Source: Tragulus kanchil (Eukaryota > Chordata > Mammalia > Artiodactyla > Tragulidae). From it: a stretch of 64,000 nucleotides of DNA. This document shows, piece after piece, positions 23,125-35,089 of this stretch (position 1 is its first letter; each line of letters opens with the position of its first letter). The stretch is taken from NCBI GenBank assembly GCA_022376925.1, contig JAIOJX010000025.1, forward strand, positions 94,763,608 through 94,827,607, given 5' to 3'. A program made the position numbers and the translations under genes. The notes below the pieces were generated by a model. That model ran no database searches and had not been told where the DNA came from. It saw only the letters and a program-made list of their open reading frames with translations.

Positions 23125-25550
23125 AAGTGGACCTCATGTTTTCCAATACGCTCTGTTTCTTTCTCAGGTGTTTCTGACAGATGTTTGGTATCAGTTTAAG
23201 GTTACATCAAGTGAAAAGTTTTATTTTGCGTTGCTTGCTGGGGGTTCTGGTTAAGGTTGAAATCTTTTAACAAAACTTAAAGAACTTGAGTGGCTCTCCT
23301 TGATACAGGATATATATATATAAGTCAACAGCTCAAGTTTATCCTTAAAAAATAATCAGTTCTGAGCTCAGAATGTGAACAGTAATGGTAAAATGTTTAG
23401 ATGAATTTGTATGTGAATTCATAGTTTGTTTTTTTTTCGAACAGCAGTTTTATGAGATCTAATTCACATATCATACAGTTCATACCTATTTAAAGTGTAC
23501 AGTCTGTGCAGTCTTCACATTTTCGTCATCCTCTCCCCTAAAAACCCATTAATGTTCATTCCCCCTTCTCACCATAATCACCTTACCCCCTGTAGTTTTT
23601 TGGAAGCTGATATTCTACTTCACAAGGAGACTGTTACAAAATGGACATCTAATTTTTGAGCCATATCCTTAGGTTGTTTATAGATGTAAGTAATATATTG
23701 AGAGGCTCATAGCATTGAAAGTTAGTAGTGTACTATTGTTTAAACTGGGGTGGGTGGGTGTGGGTGAAGCAGAAGTGCTATCCTCATCCCAGTTCCAGTG
23801 AAGCAGTTTTGTTTCTGGTAAGAAGGGTAGAAGGAAATCTTGAAACTCCATTGAAAATGCTGATTACTGGCTCAGTTCCTTTGCAACTGGAAAGACTTGC
23901 TACTCTTCAGAACAAGGGTTGGCTGGAAGACTACTGCTTAGAGGCAGGTAGCATTAGATAGTTGTCTGTCTTTGCACAGGATTTGAGTTCTTACCTGGAA
24001 ACAAAAATAGAAGTCTCTAGAAAGAAGCGAGCCCATATTAGTTCCCTCTTATGACACTTGAGCTGAGTGTTTTACAAGGAAAAAGGAAGGGTTGCCTGAG
24101 GGATAGCCAAACTTCAGATATTTTGCATAGGAGATCTGTCTCTTCTCTTCTTGTCCTGCTGCATGTACAGTCCTGCCTGGAGTACACCTTGGTCCCACTC
24201 TGGAGGAGGGAAAAGAAAGAATGCAAAAGTTAGAGGGACCATAGCATCCTTAGAAAGGGAGAAGAAAGTATTTCATTTTACAGCTTTTCCTCCATCATCC
24301 CATATTTGGAATGCCATGTGAGGGTTGGACCATAAAGAAGTGGACCTCATGTTTTCCAATACGCTCTGTTTCTTTCTCAGGTGTTTCTGACAGATGTTTG
24401 GTATCAGTTTAAGGTTACATCAAGTGAAAAGTTTTATTTTGCGTTGCTTGCTGGGGGTTCTGGTTAAGGTTGAAATCTTTTAACAAAACTTAAAGAACTT
24501 GAGTGGCTCTCCTTGATACAGGATATATATATATAAGTCAACAGCTCAAGTTTATCCTTAAAAAATAATCAGTTCTGAGCTCAGAATGTGAACAGTAATG
24601 GTAAAATGTTTAGATGAATTTGTATGTGAATTCATAGTTTGTTTTTTTTTCGAACAGCAGTTTTATGAGATCTAATTCACATATCATACAGTTCATACCT
24701 ATTTAAAGTGTACAGTCTGTGCAGTCTTCACATTTTCGTCATCCTCTCCCCTAAAAACCCATTAATGTTCATTCCCCCTTCTCACCATAATCACCTTACC
24801 CCCTGTAGTTTTTTGGAAGCTGATATTCTACTTCACAAGGAGACTGTTACAAAATGGACATCTAATTTTTGAGCCATATCCTTAGGTTGTTTATAGATGT
24901 AAGTAATATATTGAGAGGCTCATAGCATTGAAAGTTAGTAGTGTACTATTGTTTAAACTGGGGTGGGTGGGTGTGGGTGAAGCAGAAGTGCTATCCTCAT
25001 CCCAGTTCCAGTGAAGCAGTTTTGTTTCTGGTAAGAAGGGTAGAAGGAAATCTTGAAACTCCATTGAAAATGCTGATTACTGGCTCAGTTCCTTTGCAAC
25101 TGGAAAGACTTGCTACTCTTCAGAACAAGGGTTGGCTGGAAGACTACTGCTTAGAGGCAGGTAGCATTAGATAGTTGTCTGTCTTTGCACAGGATTTGAG
25201 TTCTTACCTGGAAACAAAAATAGAAGTCTCTAGAAAGAAGCGAGCCCATATTAGTTCCCTCTTATGACACTTGAGCTGAGTGTTTTACAAGGAAAAAGGA
25301 AGGGTTGCCTGAGGGATAGCCAAACTTCAGATATTTTGCATAGGAGATCTGTCTCTTCTCTTCTTGTCCTGCTGCATGTACAGTCCTGCCTGGAGTACAC
25401 CTTGGTCCCACTCTGGAGGAGGGAAAAGAAAGAATGCAAAAGTTAGAGGGACCATAGCATCCTTAGAAAGGGAGAAGAAAGTATTTCATTTTACAGCTTT
25501 TCCTCCATCATCCCATATTTGGAATGCCATGTGAGGGTTGGACCATAAAG
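23125..25550. repeat. Adjacent direct duplication J (~1.21 kb unit)
   Basis: 23,125-24,337 recurs at 24,338-25,550 with constant offset 1,213 and a clean junction. The short open frames (for example 23,728-23,961) are identical in both copies and show no recognisable protein features. Confidence 0.92.
23440..23610 (-). mobile_element. Old L1 3'-end remnant (second copy ~24,653-24,823)
   Basis: 'tttatgagatctaattcaca' and 'cctatttaaagtgtacagtc' match the antisense 3' end of old mammalian L1 copies. It is non-coding. Confidence 0.55.
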
Positions 25551-25928
25551 AAGGCTGAACACCAAAGAACTGATACTTTCAAACTGTAATGCTGGAGAAA
25601 CACTTTAGAGTCCCTGGGACAGCAAAGAGATCAAGCCAGTCAATCCTAAAGGAAATCAACCCTGAATATTCATTGGAAGGATGGATGCTGAAGCTGAAGC
25701 TCCAACAATTTGAATACCTGACGTGAAGAGCCATCTCATTGGAAAAGACCCTGGGGAAAGACTGTGAGTAGGAGGAGATGGAGGTGACAGGATGAGATTG
25801 CTGGATGGCATCAATAACTCAGTGGACATGAGTCTGAGCAAACTCTTTGGGATAGTGAAGGACAGGGAAGCTTGGCATGCTGCAGAACATAGGGTTGCAA
25901 AGAGACGACTGAATGACTGAACAATAAC
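25525..25928 (+). mobile_element. BovB LINE 3' end fragment
   Basis: 'gagggttggaccataaagaa', 'ggaaatcaaccctgaatatt' and 'gtggacatgagtctgagcaa' follow the BovB tail in order, ending 'gactgaatgactgaacaata'. It starts inside the end of duplication J. Bases 25,930-26,160 hold nothing recognised. Confidence 0.85.
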
Positions 25929-26162
25929 AAAGATAAGATTATCAACTCTTCAGAATTAATAAAAGGAAATGGTTATTAGTAAATGTGTACTGATTATGGT
26001 GGCTTTTACATTTATCTCATTTTTTTTTTTTGCTAACACCACACTTTTCAGTGAGGTATTGGAGCTTCATATTTATAGAAGAGGAGGCCAAAAATTCACA
26101 GGATCATTTATAGCCGGGACAAAAAGATTGTACTGAACTTTATTAAAACTCACCAACCCTTT

Positions 26163-26492
26163 CTTTCTTTCTTTATTTATTTATTTATCTTTTGGGGGGT
26201 GGGGTGGGGAGGGAGGGGGGATGGGCGGGCCACTTCTATTGGTCTTTCATCTCTCCATTTTCATCCGTCTTTGTTCTTTGGCTCCTGTGGGCCTCCCATC
26301 GCGGTGGCCTCTGTCGTCGCAGAGCGCTGGCTCTGGGCGCATGCGCTCCAGAGCTCCGGCTCGGTAATTGGACACATCAGTCCAGCCGCTCCGCGGCACG
26401 TGGGATCTTCCCAGGCCAGGGATCGAACCGGCACCCCTTGCACTGCAAGGCCGTGTCCTTACCCACTGGACCACCAGGGGAAGCCGAACCCT
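26163..26492 (-). mobile_element. Near full-length CHR-type SINE
   Basis: The reverse strand begins 'gcttcccctggtggtccagt' (A-box region), has 'ggttcgatccctggcctggg' (B-box), a long conserved body and an AAAT/AAAG-rich tail at 26,163-26,190. It is probably young. The apparent open frames of 60-110 codons on both strands are SINE sequence, not genes. Confidence 0.85.
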
Positions 26493-28532
26493 TTCTTTTT
26501 TTCTTTATTCTTTTAGAAACTTAGCCTGGTCATTTGTTTTTCATATCCCCCCACCCTGTTCACAGAGCAGCTAAGCTCATTGTAAAGGCATACGGTTCAG
26601 TTCAGTTCAGTCACTCAGTCATGTCTGACTCTCTGCAATCCCATTGACTACAGCATGCCAGGCCTCCCTGTCCTTCACCGTCTCCTGGAGCTTGCTCAAA
26701 CTCATGTCTGTTGACTCAGTGATGCCATCCAACCATCTTGTCCTCTGTCATTCCCTTCTCCTTCTGCTTTCTAGATTTCCAGCATCAAGGCCTTTTCCAA
26801 TGAGTTGTCTCTTTGCATCAGGTGGCCAAAATATTGGAGCTTCAGCTTCAGCATCAGTCCTTGCAATGAATATTCAGGGTTGATTTCCTTTAGAACTGAC
26901 TGGTTCGATCTCCTTACAGTCCAAGGGACTCTCAAGAGTCTTCTCCAACTCCACAGTTCAAAGGCGTCAGTTCTTTGGTGCTCAGTCTTCTTTATGGTCC
27001 AACTCTCACATCCATACATGACTATGGGGAAAACCATAGCTTTGACTATATGGACTTCTATCAGCAAAATGATGTCTCTGCTTTTGAATATGCTGTCTAT
27101 GTCATAGCTTTTCTGTCAAGGACCAAGCACCTTTTAATTTCATGGCTGTAGTCACCATCTGCAGTTCTTGGTTCACATAATGCTGAAGCTTAGCATATAA
27201 GATTTTAATCTTGACTTTACTAGCATGAGAGATGAGTGCAATCCTCATCCCAGTTCCCAAGAAGGGTAGTATTTGAGGAAGGTGCTATCGGACAATTGCA
27301 CTCAACTCCCATTTCAGCTGTGCCTTTAATCTAATAGTACTGTCATTGTCATGCCAAACCATTCACTGCTTTCATCTGGAATCTAAGCTATGAATATAAT
27401 CCGTGTTTTATGCCCAGCTGTTTCTAGCAACCTAGGGCCAGAGTCCGGCTCGGTAATTGGACACATCAGTCCAGCCGCTCCGCGGCACGTGGGATCTTCC
27501 CAGGCCAGGGATCGAACCGGCACCCCTTGCACTGCAAGGCCGTGTCCTTACCCACTGGACCACCAGGGGAAGCCGAACCCTTTCTTTTTTTCTTTATTCT
27601 TTTAGAAACTTAGCCTGGTCATTTGTTTTTCATATCCCCCCACCCTGTTCACAGAGCAGCTAAGCTCATTGTAAAGGCATACGGTTCAGTTCAGTTCAGT
27701 CACTCAGTCATGTCTGACTCTCTGCAATCCCATTGACTACAGCATGCCAGGCCTCCCTGTCCTTCACCGTCTCCTGGAGCTTGCTCAAACTCATGTCTGT
27801 TGACTCAGTGATGCCATCCAACCATCTTGTCCTCTGTCATTCCCTTCTCCTTCTGCTTTCTAGATTTCCAGCATCAAGGCCTTTTCCAATGAGTTGTCTC
27901 TTTGCATCAGGTGGCCAAAATATTGGAGCTTCAGCTTCAGCATCAGTCCTTGCAATGAATATTCAGGGTTGATTTCCTTTAGAACTGACTGGTTCGATCT
28001 CCTTACAGTCCAAGGGACTCTCAAGAGTCTTCTCCAACTCCACAGTTCAAAGGCGTCAGTTCTTTGGTGCTCAGTCTTCTTTATGGTCCAACTCTCACAT
28101 CCATACATGACTATGGGGAAAACCATAGCTTTGACTATATGGACTTCTATCAGCAAAATGATGTCTCTGCTTTTGAATATGCTGTCTATGTCATAGCTTT
28201 TCTGTCAAGGACCAAGCACCTTTTAATTTCATGGCTGTAGTCACCATCTGCAGTTCTTGGTTCACATAATGCTGAAGCTTAGCATATAAGATTTTAATCT
28301 TGACTTTACTAGCATGAGAGATGAGTGCAATCCTCATCCCAGTTCCCAAGAAGGGTAGTATTTGAGGAAGGTGCTATCGGACAATTGCACTCAACTCCCA
28401 TTTCAGCTGTGCCTTTAATCTAATAGTACTGTCATTGTCATGCCAAACCATTCACTGCTTTCATCTGGAATCTAAGCTATGAATATAATCCGTGTTTTAT
28501 GCCCAGCTGTTTCTAGCAACCTAGGGCCAGGT
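26355..28532. repeat. Adjacent direct duplication K (~1.09 kb unit)
   Basis: 26,355-27,443 recurs at 27,444-28,532, offset 1,089. The unit begins in the middle of the SINE at 26,163-26,492 and ends in ordinary DNA, so it does not follow element boundaries. The copies look identical across the BovB section. Confidence 0.93.
26598..27330 (-). mobile_element. BovB LINE fragment with inverted 5' part (second copy ~27,687-28,419)
   Basis: The minus strand carries a BovB 3' end starting at the 'gttcagttcagttcagtcac' terminus (26,600) and running to about 27,243. A 98-codon minus frame (26,771-27,067) is the eroded C-terminal end of the BovB reverse-transcriptase protein. Upstream in element terms, plus-strand bases 27,244-27,330 ('cccaagaagggtagtattt', 'acaattgcactcaac') read as BovB sense sequence, so the 5' part is inverted. 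An internal jump lies near 27,165-27,180. Confidence 0.85.
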
Positions 28533-28875
28533 GACTCGTTACAATTGCTACAGTGTAGATTAGTACGAGCTACTTAGCTCATGCCTGAAGCCACAAGCTA
28601 CTCCTTGTGTTATGATTTCAGATCTTCCTTCTCCCCCAGTGAGATATGTTCTAACTTGTCTCCTAGAATGACACCCAAGCCCAGAGGTAAATTCAAGTGG
28701 TTTGAATTTTTCAACAAAAATTAAATTGCTATTCTCCTCCCTCTGTGAGAAACAGAGAAAAGAGATCTTTGGTGCGTTAGTCTTTGTAAAACAATGCTTT
28801 TCAAAATACATACAGCTGTGACTGGATTGTATAGGTCCCGATGAGGAAGTTTTAAAGAACAAATTTTTTTTCTTT
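28533..28875. other. Unassigned non-coding DNA
   Basis: A 100-codon minus open frame (28,560-28,862) has no recognisable domain. I see no repeat signature. Confidence 0.4.
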
Positions 28876-29060
28876 TTTAAAAATAAATAAAACTTATTTT
28901 TAGGCTTACTTAAATGTTATTTAAAAAATGGTACAGAGAGTTCCTATAATTTCTATATAACTATAGTACCATTGTTGAAAATTAACTATAAACTTATTTG
29001 GATTTCATTAGCTTTTCACTATCTTTTTTCTCTTCAGGATCCAGCCTCTGAGTTCACATT
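28876..29060 (-). mobile_element. Old L1 3'-end remnant
   Basis: 'aaaacttatttttaggctta', 'atggtacagagagttcctat' and 'ctatagtaccattgttgaaa' match antisense L1M-type 3' sequence. It is diverged. Bases 29,061-29,620 contain nothing recognised. Confidence 0.5.
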
Positions 29061-29624
29061 GCATTTGTCTGTAATTTCCTCCAAACTATACTGACTCTTA
29101 AACCTTCTATTGCTTTTTCTTGACCTTGACTCTTATAAAGAGTACTGTTCAGTTATGTTTTGAATATCTTGCAATTAATACTGGATATTTTTTGTGATTA
29201 GATCGAAGTTATGCATTTGGGGAAGAAATACTAGAAGTAATCCCAATGCATCATATCAGGGATGCATGATGTCTTATTACTGATGTAAACGTTGGTTAAG
29301 TGCTATCTGTCAGCTCCCCGATGGAAAGTTACCATGTTTCCCTTTGTATTTAATAGATATGGGAGATAAACTTGAACTGTGCAGATATCCTGTTTATCCT
29401 TAAATGTTTATTCACTGTTTTTAGCATCCATTGGTGGAACTGGATGTACATGCTATTATGTTGTTGTAACGGTGATTTTAAAAGTGTTTTTCTCATTCCT
29501 TCTGTGTTTATTAATGAGAATTCTTTAAGGAAGAACTGTTCCTTCAACACTTATTCATTCAGCTATACAAACACAGACTCATGGATATTTATTATATTGT
29601 ATAGGTTATAATTTAATACAGTCA

Positions 29625-29750
29625 TTATTTAATTGCTGCTCAAATGTGGGATCAAATGTGGGGTCTTAGTTCCCTGACCAAGGAAAATACTAGGGCCCCT
29701 CAGCAGTGAGTGCAGAGTCCTAACAACTGGACTGCCAGGAAATTCCCAGG
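29625..29750 (-). mobile_element. CHR-type SINE fragment
   Basis: 'ggtcttagttccctgaccaa' and 'actggactgccaggaaattc' are antisense CHR SINE sequence. It is old and truncated. Confidence 0.65.
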
Positions 29751-29974
29751 TTAGTTTTTTATTGTGTTTAAAAAATATTCAGCTTGTAAGTGCTTCCTTT
29801 TACATCAATTAAATACAGCTCTTTATAAGTTTAATTTTGATAATATTATCTGGAGGTCGGAACATATATGTAAAATGTACACATAGACATATAAAACGGC
29901 ATAACTAGAGACCTCAGCTTCATTCTAAAACTTAAGTCATGTATCAGTTATTATATCCTAAATTTACTAGTTTA

Positions 29975-30317
29975 GGGCTTCCCCTGGTGGTCCAGTTGGT
30001 AAGGACACCGCCTTGCAGTGCAAGGGGCGCCGGTTTGAGCCCTGGCCTGGGAAGATCCCATGTGCCGCCAAGCGGCTGGACTGATGTGTCCAATTACCGA
30101 GCTGGAGCTCTGGAGCGCATGCGCCCAGAGCCGGCGCTCTGCCACAACAGATGCCACCATGGTGGGAGGCCCACAGGAGCCAAAGAACAAAGACGGATGA
30201 AAATGGAGAGATGAAAGACCAATAGAAGTAGCCCGCCTGCTCCCCTCCCTCCCCACCCCACCCAAATAAATAAATAAATAAATATTTTAAAAAAATTAAA
30301 AAAAAAAAAAAAAAAGG
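29975..30317 (+). mobile_element. Near full-length CHR-type SINE
   Basis: Starts 'gggcttcccctggtggtcca' with A- and B-box regions ('ggtttgagccctggcctggg'), then the same body as the copy at 26,163-26,492, and ends in (AAAT)n plus an A run to 30,317. This pair and the copy at 54,249 belong to one subfamily. Confidence 0.87.
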
Positions 30318-30465
30318 AGACCCAGGCTTAAGTCCTGGGCAGGAAGATCCCCTGGAGAAGGGAATGGGAACTGACTCTGATATTCTCGCCTGGAGAATCC
30401 TATGGATGGAGGAGTTTGGGGTCACAAAGAGTTGGACATGACTCCGTGACTAATACACTTTGTTT
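30318..30465 (+). mobile_element. Bov-tA SINE body joined to the CHR tail
   Basis: Immediately after the A run, 'gggcaggaagatcccctgga' begins a Bov-tA body without its tRNA head. It ends 'gttggacatgactccgtgac'. The CHR SINE may have inserted in a pre-existing Bov-tA. Confidence 0.75.
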
Positions 30466-30855
30466 CATATTATGTGGGCTAAGGTAACTCTATTTATTTT
30501 CTTTAGCGTGTTTAATCAGTATTGCATGAGGGGAAATTGACAAGCCCTATCTTATACCGGGCAAATGATACATTCCCCAGTGAGACCTGATGTTTATCCC
30601 ATAATATAATTGGCAGAAGAGATTTAACCATCTTATATAAAGCCCATTTAAATATACCAACTTTTGTAAACATTCATCTCAGTTCTATTAACTCTTATAT
30701 CTGTAATTTTAACCTCCGGTAAGTCCCCATCAACCAGTCTTGGTCTTACATGGAGTCCCAGAAACATTTTTTTTTGATCTCCCTGACCTCTTTATTTTTA
30801 TATAAAAGGCTTTGGGTTTACCAGTTGAGGGCTGGAGCCAAAGGACTCAAACTTT
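30466..30855. other. Unassigned non-coding DNA
   Basis: No gene or named repeat seen. Confidence 0.4.
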
Positions 30856-30857
30856 TC

Positions 30858-32960
30858 TTTCTTTTTTTTTTTTTTAATTATGTAATTTAATTTTTTTTTT
30901 TTTTTTTTACCAGAGTTTTGTTGTTCACAGATATGTATGTTCCCAGATCAGTCATATGCATATCCCTGGCACCCTCCTCCCTCCCTGTCCCCTCATCCCA
31001 CCCCTCCAGGCCATCGCACCCCGCTCCTGTAGGATCTCCTATTCCCGCAGGGCAATGACAACTGTCTTTTTCACATATGATAGTATAGGTTTCCATGTTA
31101 CTCCCTCTATGCCTCCCACCCACTGTTCATATCCCACAATGTCCATATGTCTATTATCTAAGTCTGTTTTTCCATCACTTCACTGCATGTGTTACCATTA
31201 CCTTCTTACTAGATTCCATATATATGTGTTAGTATACTGTACTTGTCTTTCTCTTTTTGACTTATTTCACTTTTTATGACAGGTTCAAGATCCATCCACC
31301 TCATTAGGGTTGATTCTTCTGCATTTCTTTTTGCAGCTGAGTAGTAGTCCATTTTATATATGTACCAGAGATTTTTATCCATTCATTCATTGATGGACAT
31401 CTAGATTGCTTCCATGTTCTGGCTATTGTATAGAGAGCTGCAATGAACATTGGGGTACAGGTGCTTCTTTCAGTTTGGATTTCATCAGGATATAAGTCTA
31501 ATAGTGGGATTGCTGGGTCATAGGGTGCTTCTATTTTTAGTTTTTTAAGGAATCTCCATACTATCTTCCATAGCAGCTGTATCAATTTACATTCCCACCA
31601 GCAATGCAAGAGGGTTCCCTTTTCTCTGCACCCTCTCCAGCATTTATTATCTGTAGATTTCTTAATGATGGCCCTTCTGACGGGTGTGAGGTGATATCTC
31701 ATTGTAGTTTTGATTTGCATTTCTCTAATACTAAGCAAGGTTGAGCATTGTTTCATGTGCTTTGGGGCCATCTGTATGTCCTCTTTGGTGAGATGTCTCT
31801 TTAGATCTTTTTCTCATTTTGTGATTGGGCTTTTCATTTTTCTGATATTGAGTTGTCTGAGTTGCTTGTAGATTTTGGAGATTAATTCTTTGTTGTTTCA
31901 TTTGCTATGATTTTGTCTCATTCTGTGGGTTGTCTGTTCAGCTTTTTTGTAATTTCTTTTGCTGTGTAAAAGCTTTTAAGTTTCATTAGGTCCCACATGT
32001 TCATTTTTGGTTTTAGTTCAGCTATTCTTGTAAGTGGGTCATGGAAGATCTTGCTTTGGTTTATGCCCTTGAGTGTTTTGCCTATATTCTCCTCTAAGAG
32101 TTTTCTGGTTTCTGGTCTTACATTTAAGTCTTTAATCCATTTTGAGTTGATCTTTGCGCATGATGTGAGGGAGTGTTCCAACTTCATTTTTTTGCGTGTA
32201 GCTGTCCAATTTTCCCAGCACCGTTTGTTGAAAAGGCTGTCTTTGTCCCATTTTATAGTTTCACCTCCTTTGTCAAGAATAAGGTACCCATAGGTGTGTG
32301 GGTTTATCTCTGGGTTCTCTATCTTGTTCCATTGGTCTATAGTTCTGTTTTTGTGCCAGTACCATACTGTCTTAAGGATTGTTGCTTTGTAATATAGTCT
32401 GAAGTTAGGGAGGCTGATTCCTCCAGCTCCATTTTTCTTCCTCAGGATTGCTTTGGCTATTCGAGGTCTTTTGTGTTTCTATATGATACGAACTGTGTTA
32501 TTCTTTGGTCTAGTTCTATGAAGAATTTCATTGGTAGTTTGATAGGGATCACATTGAATCTGTAGATGATATTTGGTAGTATGGTCATTTTCACAATATG
32601 GATTCTTCCGACCCAGGAACATGGGATATCTCTCCATCTGTTTAAGTGTTCTTTAATTTCTTTCATGAGTGTCTTGTAATTTCCTGTGTACAGTTTTTTT
32701 GTGTTTTTTGGGTAGGTTTATTCCTAGATAATTGATTCTCTTGGTTGCAGTGGTGAAGGGGATTGCCTTTTTGATTTCATTTTCTGAATTTTCATTGTTT
32801 GTGTATAGGAATGCCAGTGATTTCTGTGTATTGATTTTGTATCCCACGACTCTGCTGAATTTGTTGATTAGCTCTAGTAGTTTTCTAATAATGTCTTTGG
32901 GAGACTTTTCATTTTTTACTTGATTAACTGGCCTAACTATTGCCCCACGAAATTGCATTT
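30858..32960 (-). mobile_element. 5'-truncated L1 with ORF2 C-terminal part
   Basis: T runs at 30,863-30,912 are the antisense poly(A) tail. Next comes the ruminant L1 3' UTR ('gttgttcacagatatgtatg'). The minus strand then shows ORF2 pieces in order: the end of the reverse transcriptase and following linker (32,653-32,958 and 32,457-32,666, with INYLGINL), a further part (31,918-32,187) and the C-terminal region with the cysteine motif [12 protein letters not shown] (31,304-31,771). These lie in different frames or are broken by stops, so the protein is dead. The element stops at about 32,960, well short of a full 6-kb L1, as is usual for target-primed insertions. It lies in the longest stretch free of artefactual duplication. 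Confidence 0.93.
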
Positions 32961-33044
32961 TCTAGCAGCCTTTTAAATATACATATGTTTTAAACTGGAA
33001 TTAATAGAGCGGACTTGTTAAGGGTTCTTCAATGTTGGGAACCA

Positions 33045-33245
33045 ATAGGGAGTCCTGTCTGACTCTTTGTGACCCCATGGATTGTAGCCTACCAAACTCC
33101 TTTGTCCATGAGCTTCTCCAGGCAAGAATACTGGAGTGAGTAGCAATTCCCTTTTCCAGGGCATCTTCCTGAGCCAGGGATCAAACTCAGGTCTCCTGTA
33201 TTGCAGGCAGACTTTTTACTGTCTGAGCCACCAGAGAAGCCAATC
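33045..33245 (-). mobile_element. Bov-tA SINE
   Basis: Antisense Bov-tA with 'tctgactctttgtgacccca', 'ttctccaggcaagaatactg' and 'gtctgagccaccagagaagc'. Nearly complete. Confidence 0.88.
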
Positions 33246-35085
33246 TTAGGTTATATCAATACTTCTGTTTTGATACATTTATTTATTGTTTTATTTATCC
33301 CATTTCTCAACCATCTAAAGGTTTTTACCCTTTTGGAACAAGTCCCTTTAAAATTTCTACCTTGTTGGAAAGATGTCTCTAGACTTTTTCCTCAGTTTTT
33401 TCTTACACCTCTGTGAATCAACCTAATTAACCATCTAATACATTCATTAGCATATGTAAGACCCATTGAGGGGAAGTTGGCCATAGATGCAGCTTCCCAA
33501 ACTTTCATTGTTGTTGCTATTTGTTTTTTAAAAATTAAGAGAGTTATTAAGATTAGCCATTATATTTTTTTGTATCCACTTTCTACTTTGGTCTTTTCAT
33601 AGGTCCTGTAATACAGCTGTTTATAGTGAGAGTTCTCCAAAAGCTCTAATAACACAGGGAGAAAGATCAGATAAAATATTTTCATACAGATAATCATTTG
33701 CATATACAGATAAAATATTTGCGTATGCCTGACAGGAGTCACCATGAGCCTGTGCCCTGGACAGGGTTGCTATGGCAACTTGGGGGTCCACTCTTTTTCC
33801 TCTCGCACCCCCCTGCATCTTCTTGGTCCTCACCTGTGCAGGGGCCTTGGCACTAAAAATATCTAAAGTCACAGGAAAAATGGTGGAAAATTCACCATCG
33901 CTGTTGTCAGAAAGAGCGAATTATGGCTTTGTTCTTTTCTTAAGCTCCCAATTTGGCTTCATACTATATCTTGTGAGGGCTTTCACTCTTAAATCTTGGC
34001 TAAACTCCTTAGGCTTAACTCATTGGCCTTAAAAATATTGGGCAGTTGCTCTGCCTATGTACCTCGTTACTGTAGTCATCAGCTACAAGCTCTTATTTGA
34101 AATAAGCATGATGAGTGCCTCTTCCCTCAACTCCATTCATACAATCACAGATAACCATGAAAAACCAGCAGCAGAAGAAATACCAAGAATAGGCCATCCC
34201 GGCACTAAGAGATACTCCTATTAGTGAAGTAAACCAAATGTTTTTTCTTGCAGTCAGGTAACTTTACACCAAATACTGACTGCATGTGGACTTGTAACAC
34301 CCAACATTTATTGCAAATTTTTGACATAATGATCTTCACCAAAATAATTTTGACTGTCTTTCTGATTAGTATCCAGTGTTGAAATGTGAAAAAAAGTAAG
34401 TTGAACTTCTTATATTAAGTTCTGTTAATATTCTAAATGTGATCAAGTAGTAGTTACTAATGGGGAGAATAAATTAAATACTGCATTGCCATATGGTAAA
34501 AAAAGGCAAAGTAAAATAACATTTACATCTAAAAGACACAAGGGGAGAAATACTAGTTCCTTCTTTGAAAAAAATTTTTTCCTTTAGGGTCAGACTTCTG
34601 AGAAAATGTTTCATCAAGCTAGCTTTTTCTAGCTGCACACACGCACACAAAAATTAATTTTGGAATGTTAAAAGAACCCAGATTTGGCCATTTTTAGGGC
34701 ATGATTTCCTTTAATTCCCAAACAAGCAGGTACTTGTAGAAATAAATTCTGTATATATGTAATAAAGTCTTCCCCAGCATCTCTCAACTGCAATAGTCCA
34801 GTTTTCAACTGAGCAAAATCTTTCCAGTGTCTATTCACCTGGGATAACCCAGGTACCTCTTCCTGTAATTAAGCTCAAGGAAAATCTACTTCTCCACAGA
34901 GGAGATTATCTACCACCAAATAAAACTAAGGATCATTAGCCAATAACAGGAGATCTGAGACCCAGAAGAGACTTACCTAAATTCACCTGGATTCTGAGGA
35001 GGTGGCCAGGCACAAGAGGCCTTTGCTGGTAGCAAGGCTCCAGATTTTTAGAAATCTGCTGTGAGTCCCTTTATTGCTCACTAAT
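33246..35085. other. Non-coding DNA, no feature recognised
   Basis: About 1.8 kb of AT-rich single-copy sequence. An 86-codon plus frame at 33,772-34,032 begins with a hydrophobic stretch, but it overlaps an antisense frame of similar length and has no support from splice sites or similarity I recognise. Confidence 0.4.
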
Positions 35086-35089
35086 GTGG

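Noticed and set aside
26192..26524. Overlapping frames of 60-110 codons
   Set aside because: They lie in a CHR-type SINE; the same peptides recur wherever this SINE occurs (29,975, 54,249, 55,360).
33621..34032. Possible small membrane protein, 86 codons, with an antisense 83-codon frame
   Set aside because: No conserved motif, splice context or promoter; a hydrophobic start alone is weak evidence.
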